This document shows, one piece after another, positions 18,812-30,800 of a stretch of 64,000 nucleotides of DNA; the stretch's first letter is position 1; each line of letters starts with the position of its first letter. The stretch comes from Pseudoxanthomonas helianthi. GTDB lineage: Bacteria > Pseudomonadota > Gammaproteobacteria > Xanthomonadales > Xanthomonadaceae. The position numbers were made by a program, and so were the translations under genes. The notes under the pieces were generated by a model that was not told the DNA's origin, made no database searches, and saw only the letters and a list, made by a program, of their open reading frames with translations. The stretch is from assembly GCF_017939625.1 (NCBI RefSeq), contig NZ_JAGKTC010000003.1, positions 186,001 through 250,000 of the forward strand, read 5' to 3'.

Positions 18812-20008
18812 GTGGCAAGAAAGAAGAATGCGGAAGTGGGCGGCGAGAAGGCCGGTGAACACGACGGGGCCGGCTTGTCGCCTGCCGACGAAGGGACCCA
18901 GTCGGCGCCGGCGGTACAAAGCGTGACCGCGCCCCCGCAGGACCTGATGAAGTTGAAGGTGGAGAAGAGCTGCTCCCGCGGATTGGCGGGATGGTTGGCG
19001 GCGAACAGGCTTTCGCTGGCCGTTTCCTCGTACCAGACCGGCCGGCTGTATCTGGTGGGCAGCGACCGGCAGGGCAGGGTGTCGTTCTTCGAACGCATTT
19101 TCGAACGCGCCATGGGCGTGGTGGGCAATGCCCAGCGCATTTACCTTGGCGGGCTGTACCAGTTGTGGCGCTTCGAAAACGTCCTGCGTGCGAATGAAGT
19201 GATCCACCAGCAGTTCGACAAGTGCTACGTGCCGCGCAACGCGCAGACCATCGGGGACCTCGACATCCACGAACTGGGCATTCGCAAGAACGGCAAGGTG
19301 GTGTTCGTCAACACCAAGTATTCGTGCCTGGCGGAACTGGACCAGACGCACAGCTTCAAGGCGGTCTGGAAACCCGATTTCATCAGCCGGCTGGCGCCGG
19401 AAGACCGCTGTCATCTCAATGGCCTGGCAATGGTCGACGGCGAGCCGCGTTACGTGACGGCGGTGTGCCGCAGCGACAGCGTGGACGGCTGGCGCGACCG
19501 GCGCCACGACGGCGGCATCGTGATCGACGTCGCCAGCAACGAGATCGTCTGCGAAGGCCTGTCGATGCCGCATTCGCCTCGCTGGGCGAACGGAAAGTTG
19601 TGGGTGCTCAACGCAGGTACCGGTCACCTGGGATGGGTGGATTTCGAAACCAGGAAGTTCGTGCCGTTCGTGTTCTGTCCCGGATTCCTGCGCGGACTTT
19701 CCATCATCAGCAACGTCGCCGCGATCGGCCTGTCGAAGCCGCGCAACCAGCGCTTCGAAGGACTGCAGCTAGACGAGGAATTGCGCAAGCGGGATGCCGA
19801 TCCCTGGTGCGGTGTGCAGATCGTGTCGCTGACCAACGGGGACGTATTGAACTGGATACGGTTCGAGGGGGACATCACGGAGGTATTCGATCTTTGCTTC
19901 CTTCCGAACGTGAAGAATCCGATGGTGGTCGGCCTGCGCACGCCGGAGATCCGTGAGCTCATCACTTTCACGACGGAGATGGGGAACGACGAGGCCCGAT
20001 CAGCATGA
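18812..20008 (+). CDS. TIGR03032-family protein
   Basis: The 398-residue protein starts at GTG with GAGGAG upstream. It has no signal peptide. Recognisable family segments include YLGGLYQLWRFENVL, CYVPRNAQTIGDLDIHELG, FVNTKYSCLA, CHLNGLAMVDGEPRYVTAV, GGIVIDV, SMPHSPRW, LWVLNAGTGHLG and CPGFLRGLSI. The family is widespread and highly conserved but has no known function. The sequence looks like a beta-propeller-type fold, which is inference from repeated short strand patterns. It lies 66 bases after the autotransporter and overlaps the EF-hand gene by ATGA, so a linked function in surface-protein biogenesis is plausible. Confidence 0.8.
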   Translation: MARKKNAEVGGEKAGEHDGAGLSPADEGTQSAPAVQSVTAPPQDLMKLKVEKSCSRGLAGWLAANRLSLAVSSYQTGRLYLVGSDRQGRVSFFERIFERAMGVVGNAQRIYLGGLYQLWRFENVLRANEVIHQQFDKCYVPRNAQTIGDLDIHELGIRKNGKVVFVNTKYSCLAELDQTHSFKAVWKPDFISRLAPEDRCHLNGLAMVDGEPRYVTAVCRSDSVDGWRDRRHDGGIVIDVASNEIVCEGLSMPHSPRWANGKLWVLNAGTGHLGWVDFETRKFVPFVFCPGFLRGLSIISNVAAIGLSKPRNQRFEGLQLDEELRKRDADPWCGVQIVSLTNGDVLNWIRFEGDITEVFDLCFLPNVKNPMVVGLRTPEIRELITFTTEMGNDEARSA

Positions 20009-20475
20009 GTGCGCGCGCCGTTCCTTTCGCGTTGATCGCGTCCCTTCCCATGTGCTGCGCCCCTTGGATTGCAATGGCGGGACAGGCGGCTTCGCCAGCG
20101 CCGAAGACGGACGGCAGTTCGAAAGTCTTCGCCGCACTAGACGCGAATCGCGACGGAAATCTGTCGCAGGAAGAGTTCCGGAAAGGGTACCCGGGCTTGC
20201 GGCAGGCCATTGCGCTGGAGGTGCGTCTGCGCGAGCAGTTCCAGTCCATCGATGCTGATCGTAGCGGCGCACTGGAGGCAGGCGAGTACGCCAACCTGGC
20301 CTTGGTGAAACAGGCCGGGCAGGCTGCGCCGGGTCTGCCGGCATTCGATGCCGACAAGGACGGAAGACTCGAATTCGACGAGTATGTGGCCGCTGTTCGA
20401 GCACTGTTCGCGCTAGGCCAGAAGACGCGGGGAAGCGCGCCCGCAGCGGCGGGTGAAGGCCAGGAGCGTCGCTGA
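20005..20475 (+). CDS. Secreted EF-hand calcium-binding protein
   Basis: The 156-residue product has a signal peptide ending near AMAGQA. It carries three canonical 12-residue EF loops: DANRDGNLSQEE, DADRSGALEAGE and DADKDGRLEFDE. It should bind calcium in the periplasm or outside. Its ATG overlaps the TIGR03032 stop (ATGA), and its TGA overlaps the next ATG by one base, so the three genes are translationally coupled. Confidence 0.88.
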   Translation: MSARAVPFALIASLPMCCAPWIAMAGQAASPAPKTDGSSKVFAALDANRDGNLSQEEFRKGYPGLRQAIALEVRLREQFQSIDADRSGALEAGEYANLALVKQAGQAAPGLPAFDADKDGRLEFDEYVAAVRALFALGQKTRGSAPAAAGEGQERR

Positions 20476-20987
20476 TGCCCGATCTGCCCTGCGAATTCGT
20501 GGCCGTCTGGAAGGGTGTGACCGAAGATCTCGCCGCCGAGCTGACGGATTTCTGGGCGCGTAATCGCGCCATTCCCGATGCCGACAGGGCGGCTGCTCGC
20601 GCGCGTCAGGCCGTGTGCATCGCCCGCGGTACCGATGGGTCGCTGGTCGGCGTCGGGACGGCGGTCATGCGGATCCTGCCCAGGTTGCGCCAGCCGATGT
20701 ACTACTACAGGCAGTTCTTTTCCCCGGATTTCCGAGGACAGAAGCAGACCGTTCCGTTCTTCAATTTCGCGCGCGAAGTCCTGGAGTCGTACAACGCTGC
20801 GCTGAAACAACCGGAAAGCCTGGGGGTGCTGCTGGAACTCGAAAACGCGATGCTCGCCTCGCGATACGTGCTTGCGCACGAACCCACGGCCAACTCGACC
20901 TTCATCGGCTACTCGCAAAAGGGGCTGCAGTTGCGCGTCACCTATTTCGAGGGCGCGAAACTTCAACCTCTCTCGCCGCTGCCCTGA
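20475..20987 (+). CDS. Unrecognised 170-residue protein, possibly GNAT-like
   Basis: I do not recognise a named family. There is no signal peptide. The layout resembles a small acyltransferase: an N-terminal helix (VTEDLAAELTDFWARN), then a strand pair CIARGTDGSLVGVGTAVM, then MYYYRQFFSPDFRGQ like a GNAT P-loop entry. A long helix (FNFAREVLESYNAAL) and a strand/loop HEPTANSTFIGYSQKG follow. It overlaps the EF-hand stop by one base (TGATG), which places it in the autotransporter accessory operon. The acyltransferase suggestion is structural intuition only. Confidence 0.7.
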   Translation: MPDLPCEFVAVWKGVTEDLAAELTDFWARNRAIPDADRAAARARQAVCIARGTDGSLVGVGTAVMRILPRLRQPMYYYRQFFSPDFRGQKQTVPFFNFAREVLESYNAALKQPESLGVLLELENAMLASRYVLAHEPTANSTFIGYSQKGLQLRVTYFEGAKLQPLSPLP

Positions 20988-21048
20988 TCTGACGACCCCA
21001 AGCGATCGCCGTTTTATCGAACAGCATCAAGCTACGAAGAGAACCACT

Positions 21049-21483
21049 ATGGCCTCCATGGCCTTGCGCATACGACGATGTCGAACGCTTATGAGGTTGT
21101 CGCAACACGAGTTGGCCCGCAGGGTCGGTGTCCATCGCAGTGCGGTGACGCAATGGGAGCGCGATGGTGGCACGCGCCCCTGCGTCGAGCATCTGGCCGC
21201 CATCTCCATCGTGGCCAACGTTCCGTTTGAATGGCTTGCCACGGGCCGAGGCGATCCGACCTGCAGCCCCGAGATCGAAGTTCCGGCCGTCGCCTACGAC
21301 TATGCCGTGGACGAGACGGAAGCGAGGTTGCTTGAGGTGATCCGCCGGTTGCCCAAAAGGGCGCAAAAGGCGGTCTGTGATCTGGTGGAAATGATTGCGA
21401 AGGAACAGGTGGATGGAGCGCATGCATCTGCGGGCGACAATGCTTTGAGACGAAGCCTCGGCTTAAGCAGGCAGTCGGCTTAG
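21049..21483 (+). CDS. XRE-family helix-turn-helix regulator
   Basis: The product has 144 residues. The helix-turn-helix (about 5-65) reads MRLSQHELARRVGVHRSAVTQ, WERDGGTRPCVEHLAAI and FEWLATGRGD, typical of Cro/CI-type DNA-binding domains. The C-terminus is helical (LLEVIRRLPKRAQKAVCDLVEMI) and may mediate dimerisation. The ATG at 21049 is chosen because the domain begins directly after it and the upstream open frame overlaps the previous gene. It lies between the accessory operon and the promoter of the first giant autotransporter, so it could regulate either. Confidence 0.85.
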   Translation: MASMALRIRRCRTLMRLSQHELARRVGVHRSAVTQWERDGGTRPCVEHLAAISIVANVPFEWLATGRGDPTCSPEIEVPAVAYDYAVDETEARLLEVIRRLPKRAQKAVCDLVEMIAKEQVDGAHASAGDNALRRSLGLSRQSA

Positions 21484-21561
21484 CCGTGGATGCGGGCGAT
21501 GCCGCGGATCTGGCAAATCGGAATGCAGTGGAAAGTGCGGTCATCTGTGCGGCGCGTCACA

Positions 21562-21605
21562 TAGGAACTTTCCCAATGTCACAGGCTGGTCGAACTCGAT
21601 AATGT
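21562..21605 (+). promoter_or_regulatory. Motif-B promoter: TAGGA-TTTCCCAAT element plus -10
   Basis: TAGGAACTTTCCCAAT (21562-21577) is followed 22 bases later by TAATGT (21600-21605), with GATAAT overlapping. The -35 position (TGTCAC) is poor, consistent with an activator-dependent promoter. It drives the first giant autotransporter. Confidence 0.7.
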
Positions 21606-21680
21606 ATGTTTCGCCTTAGTGCGATGAAGCGCTTTATCCGTCCGGTCTCGGATCGATAAGGGGGCAAATACCAGCAGAGG

Positions 21681-21720
21681 CCCGAACAAACGGCACGAAC
21701 GAGCGTGCCCGCCGTTCGGG
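21681..21720 (+). other. Structured hairpin in autotransporter 1 leader
   Basis: Outer stem CCCGAAC / GTTCGGG and inner stem GGCACG / CGTGCC are separated by a symmetric 4x4 internal loop, with terminal loop AACGAG. It sits about 130 bases before the start codon in the untranslated leader. It does not match a riboswitch class I know. Confidence 0.55.
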
Positions 21721-21849
21721 GATGAAGTGTGGGTTTTTGGGAATTGACGGATGGGGGGCGCGCTCTGTCGCGGTCCCGATGGCGCGACATTTGCCGGGGC
21801 GGCCGTGGCCGCGGGCGGCGTTCGATGGTCCGAACAGAAGGAGCAGGGG

Positions 21850-24800
21850 ATGAATCGGGTATTCCGCATCGTTTGGTCGTACGTCCTGCAAGCGTGGGTG
21901 GTCGCGTCGGAACTGAGCATGCGTCGCGGCAAGCGCGGCGGAACGGTCGACCAACGCACCGTAACCTTCGAAGACAGACACGATGGCGATACCGCCGGAA
22001 TCTCCCGGCACACGGCGTGGCCATTGCGACTGGGCGTCCTGCTGGCGCTGGCGGCGTTGTACCCCTCGGCCTACGCGGCCGACCGATACTGGGATCCCAA
22101 TGGCAGCACCGCCGGGCAGGGCGGCAATGGCATCTGGAACGCGACCAATCCGGTCTGGAGCCCCCTTGCCGATGGCGTTACCGGTCCTTTCAGCCCCTGG
22201 AGTAATCCTGCGCTTGATGACGCTTTTTTTGGCGGCACGGCGGGTACGGTCACCCTGGGCGCGCCGATCACCGCCCACAACTTGACCTTCACGGCCGACC
22301 AATACACGCTCACGGGTAACACCCTGACCCTAGCCGGCACTAACCCGACCATCAGCTATACGGGCGGGAACAGAGCGACGATCAATTCGGTGTTGGCCGG
22401 CAGCAACGGCCTTCGGGTCAGCGGCGGCTCGACCAATGGCGCGATCGTCCTGGGCGGCACCAACACGCTGACCGGCGGTATCACCGTTAACAGCAATGCG
22501 CGCCTGGTCGGCACGGGCAGCAACAGCTTCAATGGCGCCGCCAACGTAGTCACCGTCAACAACGGCGGCGTGTTGCAAGTCAATAACGCGAATGCCTTCG
22601 GCGGTAATACCGCGGCCGCCAATCTGGTGATCAACAATGGCGGCAACCTCTGGTTGGGCGGCATCAGCCTGAATCACAACATCACCGCCGCCGGCGGCGG
22701 CACCATCAACATCAACCAACCATTCGCCGACATCAGCAGCACCTGGACCGGCAACCTGGTCCTCACCGCCAATACCACGCTGCAGGTGACCAACACCGGG
22801 GCCAATGGCAACACCGTCTTTGCGGGCAACCTCACCGATACCGGCATCAACCGGTTGAGTCTGGTTTTGAATGAAGGTGGCGGGGTCGATAGCTCACTCT
22901 ACCTGGATGGTACCAACAGCTTCACTGGCGGTATCACGGTAAACGCCGGCCAACTCTTTATGAGGGGCACTGACGCGGCCGCTGCCGCCGCTGGCAACGT
23001 GGTCACCGTCAACGGCGGCTTTCTCCGCGTGGAAGGCGACGCCTTCGGCGGGGATACGGATGCCGCGCAGCTAGTCCTCAACGGCGGCGTCTTGCGCGTG
23101 GACACCAATGCCACGCTCAACCACGATGTGACCCTCACGGGGGGCGATCGCTACATCGATGGCCTCGGCAACGCCACTTGGAGCGGCACGCCTGTATTGA
23201 CCGCCGACACGGTGCTGCATTTGGGCGTCGGTGGCCACAACTTGACCGTACGCGGACCGTTGCAGGATACCGGTGCCAACCAGCTTTCGGTGCTGACGCA
23301 GGGTGGGGGCGTCCGCTTCAACGGTCCCATGAGCTTCACCGGCGACCTGACCCTGGCCAGCGGCACCACCTGGTTCGATGGCGGCAGCTATACCTACAGC
23401 GGCGACACCATCATCAGAAACGGCGCGCAGCTGGTGCTGAACAGCATCAGCTTGTCGCCAAACAGCAACATACGCTTCGAGGGCCTCAACAACGGCAGCA
23501 ACACCCTCATCTACGGCACCAGCGCCGAGCCGAGCATCACCATGCCCAATGGCGCCGGTGGCGGCCAGGTGCATTGGACCGGAACCGGCGGTTTCTATGC
23601 CCTGAACAATCAATCGGACGTCACCGTCAATCTCGGCGGAGCCGGTGTCACGCTTACCTGGAACGACGGTAACTTCGTTCCCAACGGTCATGCGCTGATT
23701 CTTGGTACCAACGCCACCGGAGGCGACGCCCGCCAGCTGGACTTCCAGAATGGCATAGACCTGACCGGCGGCCTGCGCGACGTGCGCGCGGACAACGGCA
23801 ATATTGCCGATCATGCCGTGATCAGCGGCGTCTTACAGGGGACTGGCGGCTTACAGGTGCGCGGCAATGGCGCTCTGGAGCTGACCGTCGCGAATAGCTA
23901 TTCGGGGGCCACGGTGATCGGCGAGGACCTCGCCGACAGGGGCTATCTGATCCTGGGCACCGCAGCGGCACGATCGCCCAACAGCAATGTCCAATTCAAC
24001 GGCGTCGGCGGTATCCAGAACGGCGGCATGCTGATGATGACCGCGGCCTCCGGCGACTTCACCGACGCGGTGGGCACGGGCGCCGGGCAGGTCCAGTGGA
24101 TCGGCTCGGGCGGCTTTGGTGCCATTGGTGGGGAGCGCCACGTCAACCTGGGGGGCACCGGCGCCACTCTCACCTGGGGCGTCGGAGGTTTCGTGCCCAA
24201 TGGCGAAATGCTGCGCTTCGGCGGTCGATTCACCAACTCCACGGTGGTGTGGGACAACGGCATCAACTTGGGTGCGTCGGAGCGTGCCATCAACGTCAAC
24301 GAGGGGGCCGGTCTGGACCGCGACGTGCGACTGCAGGGCGTGATCCAGGGCACCGGGGCTCTGGCCTTGCAGGGGCAGGGCGACGTGGACCTGTTCGGGC
24401 TGAACACCTATTCCGGCGACACCCGGATCGGCGGCGGCGACCAAACTAGCGCCACGGACAACATGTGGGTGTATTTCAACACCCTGGCAGACGTCGGTAC
24501 GGCGAGTTCGTTCGGCACCGGTGCAACCATCGAACTGGGTAGCCACAACGGCGGCCTGATCTATGAAGGTACCGGACCGGCCAGCGGCAACCGCAACCTG
24601 GCTCTTGCCGGACGCACGGGTTCGCTCCTGCATCTGTTCAATCGGGGCAGTGGTGCCCTGGAATTCAGCGGTGACGTCGCCACCACGACCAGCGGCGCCA
24701 GCAACGAGTTGCGCCTGGGTGGAACCTTCGTCAGCACCGATGCGGACAACAACGGCGTTGCCGATGACCCCAATATCCTTTCCGGCGTCATCTCCGATGG

Positions 24801-27800
24801 CGCGGGCACCACGGCTCTCATCGGTACCCAATGTTCCGCCGGCAGCGTCTGGCGCCTGAGCGGCGCCAACACCTTTACCGGCCGCTTCCTCGTCAATGGT
24901 TGCACCTTCGAGGCAACCACGATCGGCAACGCGGGCGATGCATCCAGTGTCGGCGCCGGCGATCTGATTTCGGACTTCCGCAGCAACAGCGGCACGCTGC
25001 GTTACATTGGCAGCGGCGAAAGCACTGATCGACTGTTCTGGGCCTGGGGTAACGGCATCCTCGAATCCTCCGGTACCGGCCCTTTGTCGCTGACCAACAC
25101 CGGCCTGATCGTCGACCGCAACGGTGGATTTACCCAAACGCTGGGCGGCACCAATAACGGGGACAACCTGTTCGCGCCGACGCTGGTCAACGGCCTTACC
25201 CCGGCCGAGTTCCACAATCCGAACAACATCTTCACCCTGCGCAAAGCCGGTCCAGGCCTATGGGCCCTGGTCACCGACAACAACGCCCACGCGAACGCCT
25301 ATGCGGGCAATACTCGTATCGCTGGTGGCGCGCTTCGCCTGGACAATGCCGGAGCGATCACCGGCGGCCTGGGCGTTGCCAGCAGCCACGGTACCACCGG
25401 CTCCTCGGAGCGGAGCAGCCTGATTCTCTTTGAAGGTATCGCCGATGGTACTGGCGGCGTACTCGGCCTCACTGCCGCCAGCGGCGGCTTCTTCCGCGGC
25501 ACCAGCACGCGGGGCCTTTCTTTCATCGACAACAACGGCACGACGGTTGGGGTCGATCCGGACGGGGCGACGGGACCGTTGCCGGCTTATGGCACCGAGG
25601 TGCTGGACGACGACAACTACGAGCAGGGCGTTCGCTGGACCGGATCGGGCGGCTTCGCGGCGTGGGATGGTACGCAAGTCGTCAACTTGTTCGGTGATGC
25701 GCGCGAGCTGACCTGGGGCAGCGGTGGCTTCGTGCCGACCAATCATCAACTGGTCTTCGGCTACCAGACCGCCACTGGCACCGTCGACTTCCGCAATGGC
25801 ATCAATCTCGGCGCCAGTGCGCGCACCGTGCACGTCAACGACGGCACGGCCGCGCGCGATGCGATCATGAGCGGTGTACTGCGCAGCACCAGCACGCTCG
25901 GTGGCCTGACCAAGACGGGCGCGGGCTCGCTGACGCTGACCGCCAACAACACCTATACCGGCACCACCAATGTCAGCGCCGGTACGCTGGAGGTCGGTTC
26001 GGGTGGCACCACTGGCAGCCTGGGCGCCGGCACGACAGCCCTTGTCGCCGCCGGCGCCTCGTTGGTAGCGAACCGTTCCAATGCATACACGCTCAGCCAG
26101 GCCGTCATCGGCGACGGCACGCTGGTGCAACGTGGCCCCGGCACCACCACGATGACCAACAACAGCGACATCGACCATGTGGTGATGGAGCAGGGCACGC
26201 TGGTGACGCCGGGGACGCTGCTGACCAACGACGTCACGTTCACCAACGCCGGTGGCGCAACGTTGCAGGTAAGCGGCTCGCTGCAGACATCCACTGCAGG
26301 CGCCACACTGGTCACGGGCGGCCTCGGCAGCGACACGATTCGCATCGGCGCCGCGGGCGCCATGCTGGCCAATGGCAGCCTGGGCGACGGCGGCGATACG
26401 CTGGACGTGGCCGGCACGCTCAACACCATGGGCGGAACGTTCGATCTAGCTGCAGGCGACGACACCTTCCTGATCCACGACAACACCAATGTCACCGGCA
26501 CGGTGTTGGGCGGCCTCGGCACCGACACGCTCAACGCAAACATCGGCACCACGGCGGACCTCGACGTGGTGCAGGGCTTCGAAACCCTGACCAAGACCAG
26601 CGCCGGCACGCTCCACCTCAACGGCCCGGGAAGCTCGGACTTCAGTACGGTCAACGTCAACGCGGGCACGCTGGACGTCGATGCAGGTGCGGCGATCATC
26701 GCGACGGCAGGCAGCGCGCTCAATACCGCCATCGCCTCCGGCGCGACGCTCAATGTCGACGGCGCCTTCGGCTGTGGCACCGGCAACGATTCCATCAGCA
26801 TTTCGGGCAATGTCACCGGCGACGGCACCATCGACCAGTGCGGTGGTGACGACACCCTGATCCTGCGCGATGGGGCCAATGTCAGCGGCTACACCGGCGT
26901 CTTCAACGGCGGTGCGAACACCGCCGGTATCGGCGACACGGTGCAACTGGATATTGCAGGTTTCATCGACTTCGCCCAGGGCACTGTCGCCAACTACGAA
27001 AATCTGCTCAAGAGCAACACCGGCACTGCCACGCTTAACGGCGACCACACCTATATCGGCAACACGACCATTAGCGGCGGCACGCTGGACGTGAACGGCA
27101 GCCTGACCACGCCGGTCATCGGCATGACCAACGCGGCCGGCACGACCACGCTCAACATCGACGGTGCGGTGCAGGCAGGCGCGGGCATCCAGACCGTCAT
27201 CCTCGGCGGCGCCGCCAGCAACAACGTCAATGTCAATGCGGGAGCTTCGCTGCTCGCCGTCGGCACGCTGGGCGATGGCACCGACGTACTCGACGTTGCC
27301 GGCACGCTGAACACCGGCGCCGGCAATTTCGACCTGGGCAACGGCAACGACAGCTTCGTCATCCACGACAACGCCAGCGTCGTCGGGACGGTGTTCGGTG
27401 GTGCCGGCACCGACACGCTCAACGCGAACATCGCCACCACGGCAGCGCTGGGCGTGGTGCAGGGCTTCGAAACGCTGACCAAGACCGGCGTCGGCGCGCT
27501 GCACGTCAACGGCCCGGGCACCTCGGACTTCGCCACGGTCAACGTCAATGCGGGCACGCTGGACGTGGCGGCGGGCGCCGCCATCGCGGCGGCGACGGGC
27601 GGTACGCTGGCGACGACGGTCGCCAACGGTGCCACGCTCAACGTAGACGGCAATTATGGCTGCGGCACTGGCGCCGATACGCTTGTCGTGTCCGGCAACG
27701 TCACCGGCAGCGGTACGATCGACCAGTGCGGAGGCGACGACACGCTCACGCTGAACGACGGCGCCAACCTGGCGCAGGCCAATGCGATCAGCGGCGGAGC

Positions 27801-30800
27801 GCACAACGTCGGCGACACCGTCGTGCTGAACAATGCCCTGGCAATGACGCTGGACGGCAGCGACGTCGCCAACTACGAATTGCTGGTGAAGAACCAGGGT
27901 GGCATCGCCACACTCACCGGCACGCTCGGTTTCAGTGGCGGCACCACGTTGAATGCCGGCACGCTGGGCGTGGACGGCAACCTGACCACGCCGACGCTGG
28001 GCATGGCCGACAATACCGTGTTCAATGTCGACGGGACCGCTACCGCAGGCCCCTTGCCGACCGATGCCATCGCCATCACCGGCAGCGCCGGAACCAACAC
28101 GGTGAACGTCGCGGCGGGTGCGCTGCTGCGCGCCAACGGCAGCCTGGGCGATGGCAACGACGTGCTGGATGTGGCCGGGACGCTCGACGCGGTCGGCGGC
28201 ACGTTCGACCTGGGCGCGGGCGACGACATCTTCGCCATCCACGACGGCACGTCGGTGCTGGGCACGGTCGATGGCGGTATCGGCAACGATCTGTTGAACG
28301 TCGATATCAGTGCGGCGAATGCCGCGACCCTGGACAGCCTGCTGGGATTCGAGTCGCTGGGCAAGACCGGCCTGGGCACCTTGCAGATCAATGGTACGGC
28401 CCAGTTCGTCAACGTCGACCTGCAGGCAGGCTTGTTGCAGGTCAATAACGTGACCGCGCAGAACACCACGGTTGCCGCAGGTTCGACCTTGCAGGTGGAC
28501 GGCGCTTACAACGGCACTGCAGGCAGCGACACGTTGACCGTCGCGGGCACGGTGACCGGCAGCGGCACGGTCGCCCTGGGCGATGGCGACGACAGCTTCA
28601 CCCTCCGGGACGGCGCGAATCTCGCCGGGCTGGCGGCACCGGTGGACGGCGGGGCAGACGTAGACGGGATCGTTGCGGATATCGCCGGCAGTGCCACGCT
28701 GGGCGGCACGGTCAATTTCGAAACGCTGAACAAGACCAATGTCGGCACTTTGAACATCGACGGGTCATCGTCCTTCAGCACGGTCTCTGTCGACGGTGGT
28801 ACGTTGAACGTCGGCGCGACTGGAAACGTAATCGCGGCGGTCGGTGCTTCGCTCGATACCGTCGTCGCCGCGGGCGCGACGCTCAACGTCGACGGCAGCT
28901 ATGGCTGCGGCAGCGGCAACGATTCGCTCAGCGTCTCGGGCACGGTGTCCGGCGGCGGCACCATCGACTTGTGCGGCGGCGAAGACACGCTGACGCTCAA
29001 CGACGGTGCCGTGCTGGCCAACACGATCAGCGGCGGCACCCACGGGACGGGCGACACGGTGGTGCTGAACAATGCCGGCGCGCTGAGCTTCGACGCGAGC
29101 AACACGACGAACTTCGAGTTCCTGCGGAAGGACAACATCGGTGAAGCAACGCTGACCGGTACGCAGGGCTTCAGCGGCGGCACGACGGTGAATGGCGGCG
29201 GACTGACCGTGGCCGGCGCGCTGGAAACGCCGACGGTCGGGCTGGCCGACGATACCGTGCTGAATGTCACCGGTACGCTGCAAGGCAATGCGGGCGGTTA
29301 TGCCTCGATCACCGGCAGCGCCGGCGTCAATACGATCAACGTGGCCGCAAGTGCGCTGCTGCAGGCCGGTGGCGACCTTGGCGATGGCAGCGACGTGCTC
29401 GACATCGCCGGCGCGCTCGATACCGGTGGCGGAAGTTTCAACCTGGGCGCGGGCGATGATACGTTCACCGTCCACGACGGCACCTTGGTGCTCGGCACGG
29501 TCGACGGCGGTGCCGGTCTGGACACCCGCGTCTACGACATCAACGCGATCGCCAACGTGGGTGCGCTGCTCAACTTCGAAGGCCTCGCCAAGACCGGCAT
29601 CGGCATACTCAACCTCACCGGTCCGGGTACGACGGAGTTGCAGGTCGTCGATGTGCTCGGCGGGACCTTGAATGTCGCCGCGGGCGCCAGCGTTACGCCA
29701 ATGCTTGGCGGCTCTCTGGATACGACGATTGCGGCGGGCGCGACGCTCGACGTCGACGGCAGCTATGGCTGCGGCAGCGGCAACGATTCGCTCAGCGTCT
29801 CGGGCACGGTGTCCGGCGGCGGCACCATCGACTTGTGCGGCGGCGAAGACACGCTGACGCTCAACGACGGTGCCGTGCTGGCCAACACGATCAGCGGCGG
29901 CACCCACGGGACGGGCGACACGGTGGTGCTGAACAATGCCGGCGCGCTGAGCTTCGACGCGAGCAACACGACGAACTTCGAGTTCCTGCGGAAGGACAAC
30001 ATCGGTGAAGCAACGCTGACCGGTACGCAGGGCTTCAGCGGCGGCACGACGGTGAATGGCGGCGGACTGACCGTGGCCGGCGCGCTGGAAACGCCGACGG
30101 TCGGGCTGGCCGACGATACCGTGCTGAATGTCACCGGTACGCTGCAAGGCAATGCGGGCGGTTATGCCTCGATCACCGGCAGCGCCGGCGTCAATACGGT
30201 CAACGTGGCCGCAAGTGCGCTGCTGCAGGCCGGTGGCGACCTTGGCGACGGCAGCGACGTGCTCGACGTCGCCGGCACGCTCGACACCGGCGGAACCGTA
30301 TTCGGCATGGGTGCCGGCGACGATACCTTCGTGGTGCACGACACCACGGCGGTGCTCGGCACGGTCGATGGCGGCGCCGGCAACGACCTGCTCAACGTCG
30401 ACGTCAGCACCGGCAACCTGGTGCCGCTGGGCAGCATGCTGGGCTTCGAGTCGCTGGGCAAATCCGGCGACGGCACCCTGCAGATCAACGGCCCTTCGTC
30501 CTTCATCGACGTGGACCTGAGCGCGGGCACGCTGGAAGTCAGTGCCAGCGGCAGCGTCGCGGCGCAGAACACGACGGTCGCTGCGGGCTCCACGCTGCAG
30601 GTGGATGGCAGCTACAACGGTACCGTCGGCAACGACACGATGGTGGTCGCGGGCACGGTCAGCGGAAGCGGAACGGTGGCACTGGGCGATGGCGACGACA
30701 CGTTCACGATCCAGGATGGCGCGGACCTGTCGGGCCTGCTGACGCCAGTCGATGGCGGGGCAGGTACGGATACGTTCGTCGCCGACCTAGCGGGCGAGGC

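Larger units (their letters stand above)
21484..21849. other. Promoter and long leader of giant autotransporter 1
   Basis: This gap holds the motif-B promoter (21562-21605), a structured hairpin (21681-21720) and the ribosome-binding site AAGGAG just before ATG 21850. The predicted leader is about 240 bases. No gene is credible here. Confidence 0.6.

Noticed and set aside
20872..21048. Upstream extension of the XRE regulator frame
   Set aside because: It overlaps the preceding gene in another frame and adds no helix-turn-helix sequence; ATG 21049 starts the domain.
21606..21849. Possible c-di-GMP riboswitch in the adhesin 1 leader
   Set aside because: I looked for the conserved c-di-GMP-I core and tetraloop/receptor pattern and did not find them.
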